From the NCBI GenBank assembly GCA_902514225.1, contig CABXPN010000015.1, positions 1-23,932 of the forward strand: 23,932 nucleotides of DNA. Reading direction: 5' to 3'. The DNA comes from an uncultured Bacteroidota bacterium (GTDB lineage: Bacteria; Bacteroidota; Bacteroidia; Flavobacteriales; BACL11). Below are positions 17,370 through 23,932 of this stretch, piece by piece. Positions within the stretch are counted from its first letter, which is position 1; each line of letters begins with the position of its first letter. A program made the position numbers and the translations under genes. The notes beneath the pieces are model-generated. The model did no database searches. It had not been told where the DNA came from and saw nothing but the letters and a program-made list of their open reading frames with translations.

Positions 17370-17987
17370 AACGATTAATTTTTGTGGTGTAGTATAGGTT
17401 TTACCATTAACGATTGTCACAAGATATTTACCTGCTGGTATTTTGGATATGTCTATGTTATATGTTTCGTTTTTACTGATACTACCAATACTTTCTTTAT
17501 GATAGACATAACCTGCTTCACTTATAAATACTATTTCACTTTCTCCTTTTAAGTCGTAACTAAGACTAATGTTTACAAACTCATTTGCAGGATTAGGACT
17601 GAGACTGTTTAAGGTCGTAGAAACTTCTTCTAGACCACTTGCACTTCAAGGAATAGCAAAAATAAAAACACTCCCAATATCCAACATTGAACCAGGAGTC
17701 AATAAACCATGACCATCCGCATAATTTGTTTCAACCAATTTATATCCTTGACTGATTATACTATTAAGTTCTTGGTTCAATGAAACAAGAGATCCCTCTT
17801 CTATTTTTCTTGGTATACAGGTGTGTGTTTGAGATCCAGCAGGAGTAACTTTAGTAAGAGTTGCTTCGTAAGGATTAGAAGAAGAACATCCAAAAACAGA
17901 GGAACCTGATATTGTAACTATATACATTTGTGAGAATGCTTGTTGTCCAATAAATGCAAAGGCTAATACTAATAATAATTTTTTCAT
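17364..17987 (-). pseudogene. T9SS cargo protein gene interrupted by an in-frame TGA
   Basis: From ATG 17987 the frame encodes a signal peptide (about 1-20, ending AFSQ), then a small unrecognised domain to residue 113 (VFIFAIP), where a TGA (17646-17648) stops it. The same frame then continues uninterrupted for 93 codons to TAA at 17364-17366. Those codons encode a textbook type A T9SS C-terminal sorting domain: LNSLSPNPANEFVNISL, a middle GYVYHKE stretch, and IPAGKYLVTIVNGK...KLIVL. The second part has no Met, so it cannot easily be a separate gene. Either a nonsense mutation has cut the sorting signal off, the TGA is read through, or there is a sequence error. The gene follows the M42 peptidase gene by 11 bases and overlaps pheS tail to tail by six. 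Confidence 0.8.
17613..17636 (-). other. Hairpin nine bases downstream of the in-frame TGA
   Basis: On the minus strand the transcript can fold GGUC-UAGAAG-(AAG)-UUUCUA-c-GACC: a 10-bp stem with one G-U pair, one bulged C and a three-base loop, starting nine bases after the TGA at 17646-17648. It has no U-tract, so it is not a terminator. It may be chance, or an element affecting termination at that TGA. Confidence 0.35.
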
Positions 17988-17998
17988 AATTCTAAGTT

Positions 17999-19045
17999 TT
18001 ATTTAAATTTCCAATCGTAAGTGTGTAGGTTTTCTACAGAGTGTTTTAATAAGTCTATTGCTCCTCTTACATCTTCTTTATGTACCATTTCAATAGATTG
18101 GTGTATATGTCTTGTTGGTACAGAAACCGCCCCAGCAATACTTCCTCCTGGGTTCATTCTTTGTATTCCTGCTGTGTCTGTTCCTCCTGCAGGTAATATC
18201 TCCAATTGAGTTTTTAGTTTCTTCTTTTTTGCTAATTCCTTCATATATTTTACCATACGGTAATCACATACAGTTGCAGAATCCATTACTTTAATACAAG
18301 CTCCTTCTCCAAGTGCAGAAACTTGTTCTTGTTTTGTGCTTCCTGGAGTGTCCCAAGCAATAGTTGTGTCTAATCCAAAACCAAAGTCAGGGTTTATATC
18401 CAAAGCAGAAACATTTGCTCCTCTAATTCCAATTTCTTCTTGCACAGTAAACACCCCGTACACATCATAAGGAGGTGTTTTTTTCATCTCTCGGAACATC
18501 TCAATTAAAATAAAAACCGCAACTCTATTATCTAAAGATTTACAGTTAATACAATCTCCCATTTCAATCAATTCACTTCTTCTTGTAATGGTATCCCCAA
18601 CAGAAATAATTTTATCCAACTCTTCTTTTGATCTACCTGTATCAATAAAGTAATCCTTAATTGTTGGTACTTTTGCTCTATCAGCCGCATTCATTAAATG
18701 AATTGGTTTGCCTCCCATAACCCCTATTACATCTTCAGTTCCGTGTATTATTACTCTTTGTGCGGTTAAGGTTTTTGGGTCAAAACCACCTAAAGTATGG
18801 AAGTAAACAAAACCTTTATCATCAATATGAGTTACAATAAAACCAATCTCATCCATATGAGCTCCAATCATTACTCTTTTGCTTTCTTTTCCTTTTTTAA
18901 TCGCAACTATGTTTCCTAAGTTGTCTATCTTTATTTCATCAACTAAATCTGTTACTTCTCTAAGTACAATTTCTCTTACTTTTTGTTCGTGTCCTGGAGC
19001 TCCTGCAATTTTACAAATCTCCGCTAATAATTCTGTATTTATCAT
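17999..19045 (-). CDS. M42 family metallo-aminopeptidase
   Basis: A cytoplasmic M42 (FrvX/TET-type) aminopeptidase of 348 residues; relatives form dodecameric tetrahedral shells that trim short peptides. No signal peptide is present. Di-metal ligands and catalytic residues are visible as H63 and D65 (GAHMDEIG), D172 (SLDNRV), E203/E204 (VQEEIG), D226 (GLDTT) and H315 (TRHIHQSIE). The inserted beta-rich dimerisation domain lies between the first two motifs (about 70-165). The C-terminal LEILPAGGTDTAGIQ loop is typical. It sits nine bases downstream of pyk and 11 upstream of the T9SS cargo gene. Some family members are annotated endoglucanases (CelM), but the ligand set supports peptidase. Confidence 0.92.
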   Translation of the reverse strand: MINTELLAEICKIAGAPGHEQKVREIVLREVTDLVDEIKIDNLGNIVAIKKGKESKRVMIGAHMDEIGFIVTHIDDKGFVYFHTLGGFDPKTLTAQRVIIHGTEDVIGVMGGKPIHLMNAADRAKVPTIKDYFIDTGRSKEELDKIISVGDTITRRSELIEMGDCINCKSLDNRVAVFILIEMFREMKKTPPYDVYGVFTVQEEIGIRGANVSALDINPDFGFGLDTTIAWDTPGSTKQEQVSALGEGACIKVMDSATVCDYRMVKYMKELAKKKKLKTQLEILPAGGTDTAGIQRMNPGGSIAGAVSVPTRHIHQSIEMVHKEDVRGAIDLLKHSVENLHTYDWKFK

Positions 19046-19054
19046 TTTTGTTTT

Positions 19055-20473
19055 TTAAACTTTACTTACTTTCATCATATTTGTCATTCCCATTTCTTTA
19101 GCTGGCATACTCGCTATGTTTATCACCATGTCTCCCTTTTTTACAAACTTATGTTTTTTAAGGATGTTTTTTGTGTCTAAAACAGTATCATCTGTTGTTT
19201 CACCCCCTTCATAATAAAAAGCTTTTACTCCCCAAACTAAACTAAGTGTATTTAAAATAGTATGATGATTTGTAAATGCAAATATATAAGCTTTTGGTCT
19301 GTAACTTGATGTTGTTATTGTGTTATATCCAGAATAAGTTGCTGTAATAATTGCTTTAGCATTTACATTATCGGAAACCTGACAAGCATTAGAACAAATA
19401 GCGTTTGAAATATATCTTTTGTTTGTCAACAACTCTCTTTTTATTGTGTTTTTTGAAATAGAATGCTTACTTTTTTCTACATCTTTAATTACTTTTCTCA
19501 TTGTGTCCACCGCTCTTAGGGGGTGTTTTCCAACTGAAGTTTCTCCACTAAGCATCATTGCGTCTGCACCGTCAATTACAGAGTTTGCAACATCATTTAC
19601 CTCAGCTCTAGTTGCTGAAATATTATCCGTCATACTCTCTAACATTTGTGTTGCAATAACTACTGGTTTCGATTGTTCAATACTTTTTTGTACGATCATT
19701 TTTTGGTATACCGGAACTTTGTGTAGGGGTACCTCAACTCCTAAATCTCCCCTCGCTACCATAATCGCGTCTGTTTCCAAAATAATATTGTCAATATCGT
19801 TTATTGCCTCTGGTTTTTCAATTTTTGCAATTACTAGCGCTTGAGATTTTTTATGTCTTTTTATTATTTTTTTAAGTTTTTTTACATCTTCTGCTGATCT
19901 TACAAATGAAAGTCCAATCCATTCTATTTTTTGTTCTAAAAGAAAGGTAAGATCTTCTTTGTCTTTTTTTGTTAAACATGGTAATGAAATATCGGTGTTT
20001 GGTAGGTTTACACCTTTGTTTGATCTTAATAGTCCTCCAAATACTACTTTTAGTTTTACTCTGTTTTTTCCATTACTTTTTTCTACTAATAAAGAAAGTT
20101 TCCCGTCATCCAAAAGTACTCTGTCTCCCTTTTTTATGTCTTTTGCAAAATTGGAATAACTGATAAAAATATCATTTGGTTGTTTTTTGGTTGTGTTAAA
20201 GTAAATATAAGACCCTTTTTTTAGTTTTATTGGTTTTTTAAAGTCCCCTACTCTAATTTTTGGTCCTTGTAAGTCTGCTAAAATTGCTGTGTGAGTTTGT
20301 AGTTCTTTATTTATTGTTTTAATATTGTCTATTATCTCTTTTGCTTCTTGGTGTGAAGAATGAGAAAAGTTAATTCTGCAAACATTTACCCCTCTTTGAA
20401 TGATTTTTCTTAACATCTGTTTTGAAGATGTAGAGGGGCCGATTGTAGCTACTATTTTTGTTTTATTAATCAT
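19055..20473 (-). CDS. pyk: Pyruvate kinase
   Basis: Pyk converts phosphoenolpyruvate and ADP to pyruvate and ATP, the last step of glycolysis. The 472-residue protein has the N-terminal KIVATIGPS (5-13) and CRINFSH (32-38), ADLQGPKIRVG (66-76), the B-domain lid (about 77-160), the active-site stretch IAKIEKPEAI (K217, E219), IMVARGDLGVEV (237-248), TQMLESM (275-281) and ATRAEVNDVANSVIDGADA (287-305). The C-terminal allosteric domain runs from about 345 to the end and is complete. The ATG overlaps the stop of the upstream IPExxxVDY-family gene by eight bases (ATGATTAA), the conserved flavobacterial arrangement. Confidence 0.97.
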   Translation of the reverse strand: MINKTKIVATIGPSTSSKQMLRKIIQRGVNVCRINFSHSSHQEAKEIIDNIKTINKELQTHTAILADLQGPKIRVGDFKKPIKLKKGSYIYFNTTKKQPNDIFISYSNFAKDIKKGDRVLLDDGKLSLLVEKSNGKNRVKLKVVFGGLLRSNKGVNLPNTDISLPCLTKKDKEDLTFLLEQKIEWIGLSFVRSAEDVKKLKKIIKRHKKSQALVIAKIEKPEAINDIDNIILETDAIMVARGDLGVEVPLHKVPVYQKMIVQKSIEQSKPVVIATQMLESMTDNISATRAEVNDVANSVIDGADAMMLSGETSVGKHPLRAVDTMRKVIKDVEKSKHSISKNTIKRELLTNKRYISNAICSNACQVSDNVNAKAIITATYSGYNTITTSSYRPKAYIFAFTNHHTILNTLSLVWGVKAFYYEGGETTDDTVLDTKNILKKHKFVKKGDMVINIASMPAKEMGMTNMMKVSKV

Positions 20474-20870
20474 TTATTAAAAATGGTGTTATTGATTTAA
20501 TTTGTTTTAGGTCTAGTTCGAAAGCTAATAAAACATCATCAATCTGATTTAATTTTTCTATAATGTTTTTACTCTTGTAAATACCTCCATCAACTATAAG
20601 ATAAAAATTCACGCTTTTATTGTTTAGGTCTAAATATCCTAATTCTGATCTGTTTGAAATTAGGTTGTAATTTGTTCCATTTTTTTCGTCTTTATAAAAA
20701 AATCTATTAAACGTTATTTTATTGTTTTCTGGGTGCGTGTGGTTTTCTTTTTTTATAAAGTTTGTTTGTAATTTTTTATTTATTTCCCAACAAAGTTTGT
20801 AAGATTTAACATGACTATTAACTCCCAAAATAAGGAAGTCTATTTCATTTTCTGTTTTAATCTTCTTCAT
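20466..20870 (-). CDS. IPExxxVDY family protein (function unknown)
   Basis: This 134-residue protein occupies the position between rnc and pyk that in flavobacteria belongs to the IPExxxVDY family, and shares its layout: an N-terminal strand-turn-helix (FLILGVNSHVKSYKLCWEIN), then a basic stretch, a YKDEKNGTNYNLISNRSE segment, and a final strand/helix LNQIDDVLLAFELDLKQIKS. The motif that names the family is eroded here: the VDY part may correspond to VNF. No catalytic residues, signal or membrane segment are visible. The assignment leans on gene order, so it is moderate. It starts six bases after rnc ends and overlaps pyk by eight bases. Confidence 0.6.
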   Translation of the reverse strand: MKKIKTENEIDFLILGVNSHVKSYKLCWEINKKLQTNFIKKENHTHPENNKITFNRFFYKDEKNGTNYNLISNRSELGYLDLNNKSVNFYLIVDGGIYKSKNIIEKLNQIDDVLLAFELDLKQIKSITPFLIND

Positions 20871-20876
20871 ACACCG

Positions 20877-21563
20877 CTAACTTACAATTTTAATTGCAAT
20901 TTCAGCAGATTTTTGTTCAGCAGATTTTATTGTGTTTCCCCAAGATTCTGATATTTTCTTTTCTTGAATATATAATTCGATAAAATATTCTTTTTTATGG
21001 TCGGGGCCTTTTTGTTTTGAATTAACAAACTTTATTTTTTTGTTTTTCTTTTGACACCATTCTAAAATTTTACTTTTATAGTTTATATCTTCAGAAAAAT
21101 TGCTTTTTTCTATTATTTTATTAAATATGAATTTTTTGGATTCGTTATATCCTAAATCTAAATATATAGCTCCGATAATAGACTCTAAGATATTGCCAAA
21201 AACATTATCTGAAACAGATTTAAGTTTGTGTTTTATTTCTGATGTTGGGATTATGTTTCTTCCTATTTTGTTCAGGTTTTTTCTACCAATAATTAAAGCT
21301 CTTTTTTTTGAAAAATATCCCTCATCTTCTTTTGAGTGTTTCAGAAATAGATGTTCGCTTACAACGGTATTTAAAATTGCGTCTCCTAAAAACTCTAGTT
21401 TTTCATAGTTGTTATTTATATTATAACTACTATGAATAAATGCAGATTTATAATGTTCTTTTTCTTTTATTTCTATCTGGTAGTGGTTTTTGAAAAAAAT
21501 AAAAATCCCTTCTTTATTTTTATGTAAGGAAGGGATAAGTTTTATGAATTTTTTAACTAAAAT
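20877..21563 (-). CDS. rnc: Ribonuclease III with a non-canonical start codon (probably ATT)
   Basis: RNase III cuts double-stranded RNA in rRNA and mRNA maturation. Numbered from ATT at 21563, the 228-residue product has the signature EKLEFLGDAIL (54-64), RALIIGRKNLNKIG (88-101), the second acidic cluster DNVFGNILESIIGAIYLD (119-136; E127) and a C-terminal double-stranded-RNA-binding domain (about 160-227) beginning INYKSKILEWC. Catalytic residues look intact. The frame has no ATG, GTG, TTG or CTG between its upstream stop (next to the fabF end) and the signature, and no ATG anywhere. ATT at 21563, overlapping the fabF stop (TAATT), fits the TAATG pattern seen elsewhere here and gives a normal N-terminal length. 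ATA 21566 is the alternative. It ends six bases before the next gene. Confidence 0.85.
   Translation of the reverse strand: MLVKKFIKLIPSLHKNKEGIFIFFKNHYQIEIKEKEHYKSAFIHSSYNINNNYEKLEFLGDAILNTVVSEHLFLKHSKEDEGYFSKKRALIIGRKNLNKIGRNIIPTSEIKHKLKSVSDNVFGNILESIIGAIYLDLGYNESKKFIFNKIIEKSNFSEDINYKSKILEWCQKKNKKIKFVNSKQKGPDHKKEYFIELYIQEKKISESWGNTIKSAEQKSAEIAIKIVS
21491..21536 (-). terminator. Terminator-like hairpin inside the 5' end of rnc
   Basis: On the minus strand ATCCCTTCCTTA and TAAAGAAGGGAT form a 12-bp stem with one C-A mismatch and an eight-base loop. The stem is followed at once by a T-rich run (TTTTTATTTTTTT). This is the form of an intrinsic terminator and lies 27 bases after the fabF stop, yet within the first codons of the rnc frame (residues about 11-24). 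It may end most acpP-fabF transcripts and act as an attenuator for rnc, IPExxxVDY and pyk. Confidence 0.6.
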
Positions 21564-22816
21564 TATTCTTTATATTTTTTTACAAGCAATGAAGCGTTAT
21601 GCCCTCCAAAACCAAAGGTGTTACTTAAAGCATAATTAACCTCTCTTTTCTGAGCTTTATTAAGTGTTAGGTTTAATTTATTGTCAATTTCCGGGTCTTC
21701 TGTTTCATGATTTATTGTTGGTGGTACAATGTCGTTTTTTACAGCCATAATACATGATATTGATTCAATTATACCAGCAGCTCCCAATAAGTGTCCTGTC
21801 ATAGATTTTGTTGAACTAATGTTTAAATCATAGGCGTGCTCTCCAAATAATGATTTAATTGCTTTTGTTTCTGCAATATCTCCCAATGGAGTAGAAGTTC
21901 CATGAACATTAATATAGTCAATTTCTGTTTTATCTATTCCAGCGTCTTCAATTGCTAATTTCATAACATTTTTAGCTCCCAATCCTTCTGGATGCGGAGC
22001 TGTAATATGATGAGCGTCTGCGGTTAGTCCGCTGCCAACTACTTCAGCATAAATTGTAGCTCCTCTTTTTTTTGCGTGTTCGTGTTCTTCTAAAACCAAA
22101 GCTCCAGAACCTTCTCCCATAACAAATCCATCTCTGTTTTTGTCAAATGGTCTGGATGCTGATTTAGGGTCATCATTTCTGGTAGATAAAGCCATCATTG
22201 CATTAAAACCACCAATACCTGTTTCGTAAACACAAGCTTCTGATCCTCCCGCAATAAATATATCTGCTTTATCCCATTTAATATAGTTAAAAGCATCAAT
22301 AAGAGCGTTTGTAGAAGAAGCGCAAGCAGAAACCGTAGTAAAGTTTGGTCCTCTGAATTGATATTTAATTGAAATATGTCCCGCAGGGATATCTGAAATT
22401 AGTTTTGGAATGAAAAAAGGATTGAATCTTGGTGTTCCGTTTCCTGTTGCAAAATTAGAAGATTCGTTCTGAAAAGTACTCATTCCTCCAATTCCTGAAC
22501 CCCAAACAACACCCGCTCTGTCAGAGTTTGTTTCATCAATATTTAACCCTGAATCTGAAAAAGCTTCATCTGCAGTAACCATTGCATACTGACAAAACTG
22601 ATCCATTTTTCTAGCTTCTTTCCTGTCCAAAAAATCTGTAGGGTTAAAATTCTTAACCTCACAAGCAAACTTTGTTTTAAAGTTTTCTGCATTAAAGTGG
22701 GTGATTGGAGCAGCACCACTAACCCCTTTAATTAGGTTTTCCCAATAATCTTGAAGGTTGTTTCCAATAGGAGTTAAAGCTCCTATTCCTGTAACAACTA
22801 CTCTTCTTTTTTTCAT
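21563..22816 (-). CDS. fabF: 3-oxoacyl-[acyl-carrier-protein] synthase II
   Basis: FabF extends the acyl chain by condensing malonyl-ACP with acyl-ACP in type II fatty-acid synthesis. The 417-residue protein shows the N-terminal RRVVVTGIGALTPIG (4-18), the catalytic cysteine in TVSACASSTNA (C165), GGSEACVYE, PFDKNRDGFVMGEGSG (223-238), the first catalytic histidine in VHGTSTPLGD (H305) and STKSMTGHLLGAAG with K337 and H342. The end GFGGHNASLL is normal. It lies 10 bases downstream of acpP, its carrier partner, as in most bacteria. The rnc frame overlaps its stop codon, and a terminator-like hairpin follows 27 bases later. Confidence 0.97.
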   Translation of the reverse strand: MKKRRVVVTGIGALTPIGNNLQDYWENLIKGVSGAAPITHFNAENFKTKFACEVKNFNPTDFLDRKEARKMDQFCQYAMVTADEAFSDSGLNIDETNSDRAGVVWGSGIGGMSTFQNESSNFATGNGTPRFNPFFIPKLISDIPAGHISIKYQFRGPNFTTVSACASSTNALIDAFNYIKWDKADIFIAGGSEACVYETGIGGFNAMMALSTRNDDPKSASRPFDKNRDGFVMGEGSGALVLEEHEHAKKRGATIYAEVVGSGLTADAHHITAPHPEGLGAKNVMKLAIEDAGIDKTEIDYINVHGTSTPLGDIAETKAIKSLFGEHAYDLNISSTKSMTGHLLGAAGIIESISCIMAVKNDIVPPTINHETEDPEIDNKLNLTLNKAQKREVNYALSNTFGFGGHNASLLVKKYKE

Positions 22817-22826
22817 TTTTTACAAA

Positions 22827-23057
22827 TTATGCAGCCTCAATAAATGTAATCGCATCACCTACTGTTGCTATTTTTTCAGCTTTATCGTCTGGAATTTGTA
22901 TGTCAAATTCTTTTTCAAACTCCATAATAAGTTCTACTGTGTCTAAAGAATCTGCTCCTAAATCATCTGTAAAACTAGCTGTTGGTGTTACTTCCGCTTC
23001 ATCAACTCCTAATTTATCAACAATAATTGCTTTTACTTTTGTAGTTATGTCTGACAT
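22827..23057 (-). CDS. acpP: Acyl carrier protein
   Basis: The 76-residue acidic protein carries growing acyl chains on a 4'-phosphopantetheine arm attached to S37 in the motif [10 protein letters not shown]. Length, the four-helix pattern and the flanking DDLGADSL are those of a primary-metabolism ACP. It heads the unit with fabF, which uses it directly, and supplies the octanoyl-ACP that LipB (encoded elsewhere in this window) consumes. It is divergent from purN across 120 bases. Confidence 0.97.
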   Translation of the reverse strand: MSDITTKVKAIIVDKLGVDEAEVTPTASFTDDLGADSLDTVELIMEFEKEFDIQIPDDKAEKIATVGDAITFIEAA

Positions 23058-23084
23058 TTTAATCTTTTTTTAATTAATAATATG

Positions 23085-23115
23085 CAAATAAATACATAAA
23101 TTAGATATCTCACAA
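23085..23115 (-). promoter_or_regulatory. Probable acpP promoter
   Basis: On the minus strand, TTG (23115-23113) is followed after 20 bases by TTTATTTG (23092-23085), one mismatch from TAnnTTTG. The G lies 27 bases before the acpP ATG, giving an ordinary short leader that is very A-rich. The spacing fits the Bacteroidota -33/-7 arrangement. Confidence 0.45.
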
Positions 23116-23144
23116 GTTTTCTATTTTTCTATTTTAACATTTAG

Positions 23145-23173
23145 TTGTTTATTAAATAGTTTAACTATTTTTG
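23145..23173 (+). promoter_or_regulatory. purN promoter, -33 and -7 elements
   Basis: TTG at 23145-23147 and TATTTTTG at 23166-23173, separated by 18 bases, form the most complete Bacteroidota promoter in the window. The -7 box ends four bases before the purN ATG at 23178, so the mRNA is probably leaderless or nearly so. Confidence 0.6.
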
Positions 23174-23177
23174 TATT

Positions 23178-23744
23178 ATGAAAAGAATAGCAATTTTCGC
23201 TTCTGGGAATGGATCTAATGCAGAAAATATTTGTAATTATTTTTCTTCTTCTGATAGGGTTTCTGTTGAGGTTCTTTATACAAATAAAGAAGATTCTTAT
23301 GTTATAGAAAGGATGAAAACACTAGAAATACCTGTGGTTGTTTTTTCAAAATCTGATATGATTAATTCTTTAGAAATTGACAATTCTTTATCTGAGAAAA
23401 AAATTGATTTTATTGTTTTGTCGGGTTTTCTTTTAAAAATTCCTGAACGAATTATTTTGAATTATAAAAACAAAATTATTAATCTTCACCCTTCTTTACT
23501 TCCTAAATACGGAGGAAAAGGTATGTATGGAAATAATGTACATAAGTCGGTAGTTGAAAATAATGAAGTTGAATCGGGTATAAGTATTCATTTTGTAAAT
23601 GCTAATTATGATGAGGGAGATATTGTTTTTCAGAAAATCTGTAAATTAGAACAAAACGAAACATCTGAAAGTTTGTCTGAAAAAATTCATCAATTAGAAC
23701 ATTCTTTCTTTCCTAAAATTATTGAAAAAATCATCTTAAAATGA
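23178..23744 (+). CDS. purN: Phosphoribosylglycinamide formyltransferase
   Basis: PurN transfers a formyl group from 10-formyltetrahydrofolate to GAR in purine synthesis. The 188-residue protein has the N-terminal phosphate-binding loop [12 protein letters not shown] (7-18), the folate/catalytic stretch [18 protein letters not shown] (101-118) with N102 and H104, and the catalytic aspartate in [16 protein letters not shown] (D145). The length is normal. Its stop TGA overlaps the rnhA start in an ATGA junction, so the two are likely coupled. It is divergent from acpP, which is the usual flavobacterial order. Confidence 0.96.
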   Translation: MKRIAIFASGNGSNAENICNYFSSSDRVSVEVLYTNKEDSYVIERMKTLEIPVVVFSKSDMINSLEIDNSLSEKKIDFIVLSGFLLKIPERIILNYKNKIINLHPSLLPKYGGKGMYGNNVHKSVVENNEVESGISIHFVNANYDEGDIVFQKICKLEQNETSESLSEKIHQLEHSFFPKIIEKIILK

Positions 23745-23932
23745 GTGTAGAGGTTTATACGGACGGAGCGGCAAAGGGAAATCCAGGAAAAGGTGGTTAT
23801 GGTGTGGTTATGCTTTCCGGAAAACATAGAAAAGAAATTTCTGAAGGATTTGAACTTACAACAAATAACAGAATGGAGCTTTTAAGTGTAATTATTGCAT
23901 TAGAAAATTTAAAAAAAGAAAAATCTGTTGTT
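23741..23932 (+). CDS. rnhA: Ribonuclease HI (partial, C-terminus outside window)
   Basis: The first 64 codons are in the window. They show the RNase HI start [19 protein letters not shown] with catalytic D8, and [17 protein letters not shown] with catalytic E46. The enzyme removes RNA from RNA-DNA hybrids such as lagging-strand primers. The ATG overlaps the purN stop codon by three bases (ATGA). The two remaining catalytic acids lie beyond the window edge. Confidence 0.93.
   Translation, partial: MSVEVYTDGAAKGNPGKGGYGVVMLSGKHRKEISEGFELTTNNRMELLSVIIALENLKKEKSVV

Noticed and set aside
17646..17648. Selenocysteine at the in-frame TGA
   Set aside because: No redox motif around it, the loop does not look like a bacterial SECIS, and TGA ends other genes in the window.
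21100..21408. Plus-strand open frame of 102 codons
   Set aside because: It is the shadow of the minus-strand RNase III gene, which has clear family motifs.
21555..21590. Programmed -1 frameshift from fabF (A-run near its end) into rnc as an explanation for the missing start
   Set aside because: The rnc frame has a TAA just upstream, leaving only one or two codons for the slip, and no proper slippery heptamer lies there.
1..23932. CRISPR arrays, tRNA or rRNA genes, insertion sequences, prophage or defence islands
   Set aside because: Gaps between genes are at most about 120 bases, hold no regular repeats, cloverleaf or inverted-repeat ends, and every gene but a few small ones is a recognisable chromosomal gene.

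Overview
The window is a gene-dense, AT-rich stretch of a Bacteroidota chromosome, most likely order Flavobacteriales. Evidence for this: several start regions carry the Bacteroidota -7 promoter box TAnnTTTG; Shine-Dalgarno sequences are not obvious; there is a gliding-motility lipoprotein (gldH); one secreted protein ends in a type IX secretion (T9SS) sorting domain; and the order rnhA-purN / acpP-fabF-rnc-IPExxxVDY-pyk is the one I know from flavobacteria. I see no tRNA, rRNA, IS element, prophage or CRISPR. No gene-free stretch exceeds about 120 bases.

Layout. (1) 1-2317, minus: bifunctional phosphoglucose/phosphomannose isomerase, lipB, and a serine hydrolase cut by the window edge. (2) 2400-7268, plus: lysS, an Fe-S (ferredoxin-thioredoxin reductase-like)/rhodanese fusion, a secreted M28 peptidase with a PDZ domain, and gpsA starting at TTG. 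(3) 13736-7265, minus: one compact unit holB-ricT-gldH-PBP1A-scoA-scoB, with junctions that overlap or lie 2-4 bases apart. (4) 13812-14999, plus: pgk, tail to tail with cvpA (minus). (5) 15586-17369: a small conserved-looking unknown (plus), a small lipoprotein (minus) and pheS (plus). (6) 23057-17364, minus: acpP-fabF-rnc-IPExxxVDY-pyk-M42 peptidase-T9SS cargo. (7) 23178 to the end, plus: purN and the start of rnhA.

The content is mainly housekeeping: glycolysis (pyk, pgk, PGI/PMI), lipid precursors (gpsA, acpP, fabF), ketone-body CoA transfer (scoAB), lipoylation, tRNA charging (lysS, pheS), replication/RNA processing (holB, rnc, rnhA), peptidoglycan synthesis and the envelope/gliding machinery.

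The points that deserve a second look are: an RNase III gene with no ATG, GTG or TTG start and a terminator-like hairpin inside its first codons; a T9SS cargo gene split by one in-frame TGA, with a hairpin nine bases downstream; a fused Fe-S/rhodanese protein; and three genes whose -7 box ends four or five bases before the ATG, suggesting leaderless mRNAs. I do not see a wholly new multigene system here.
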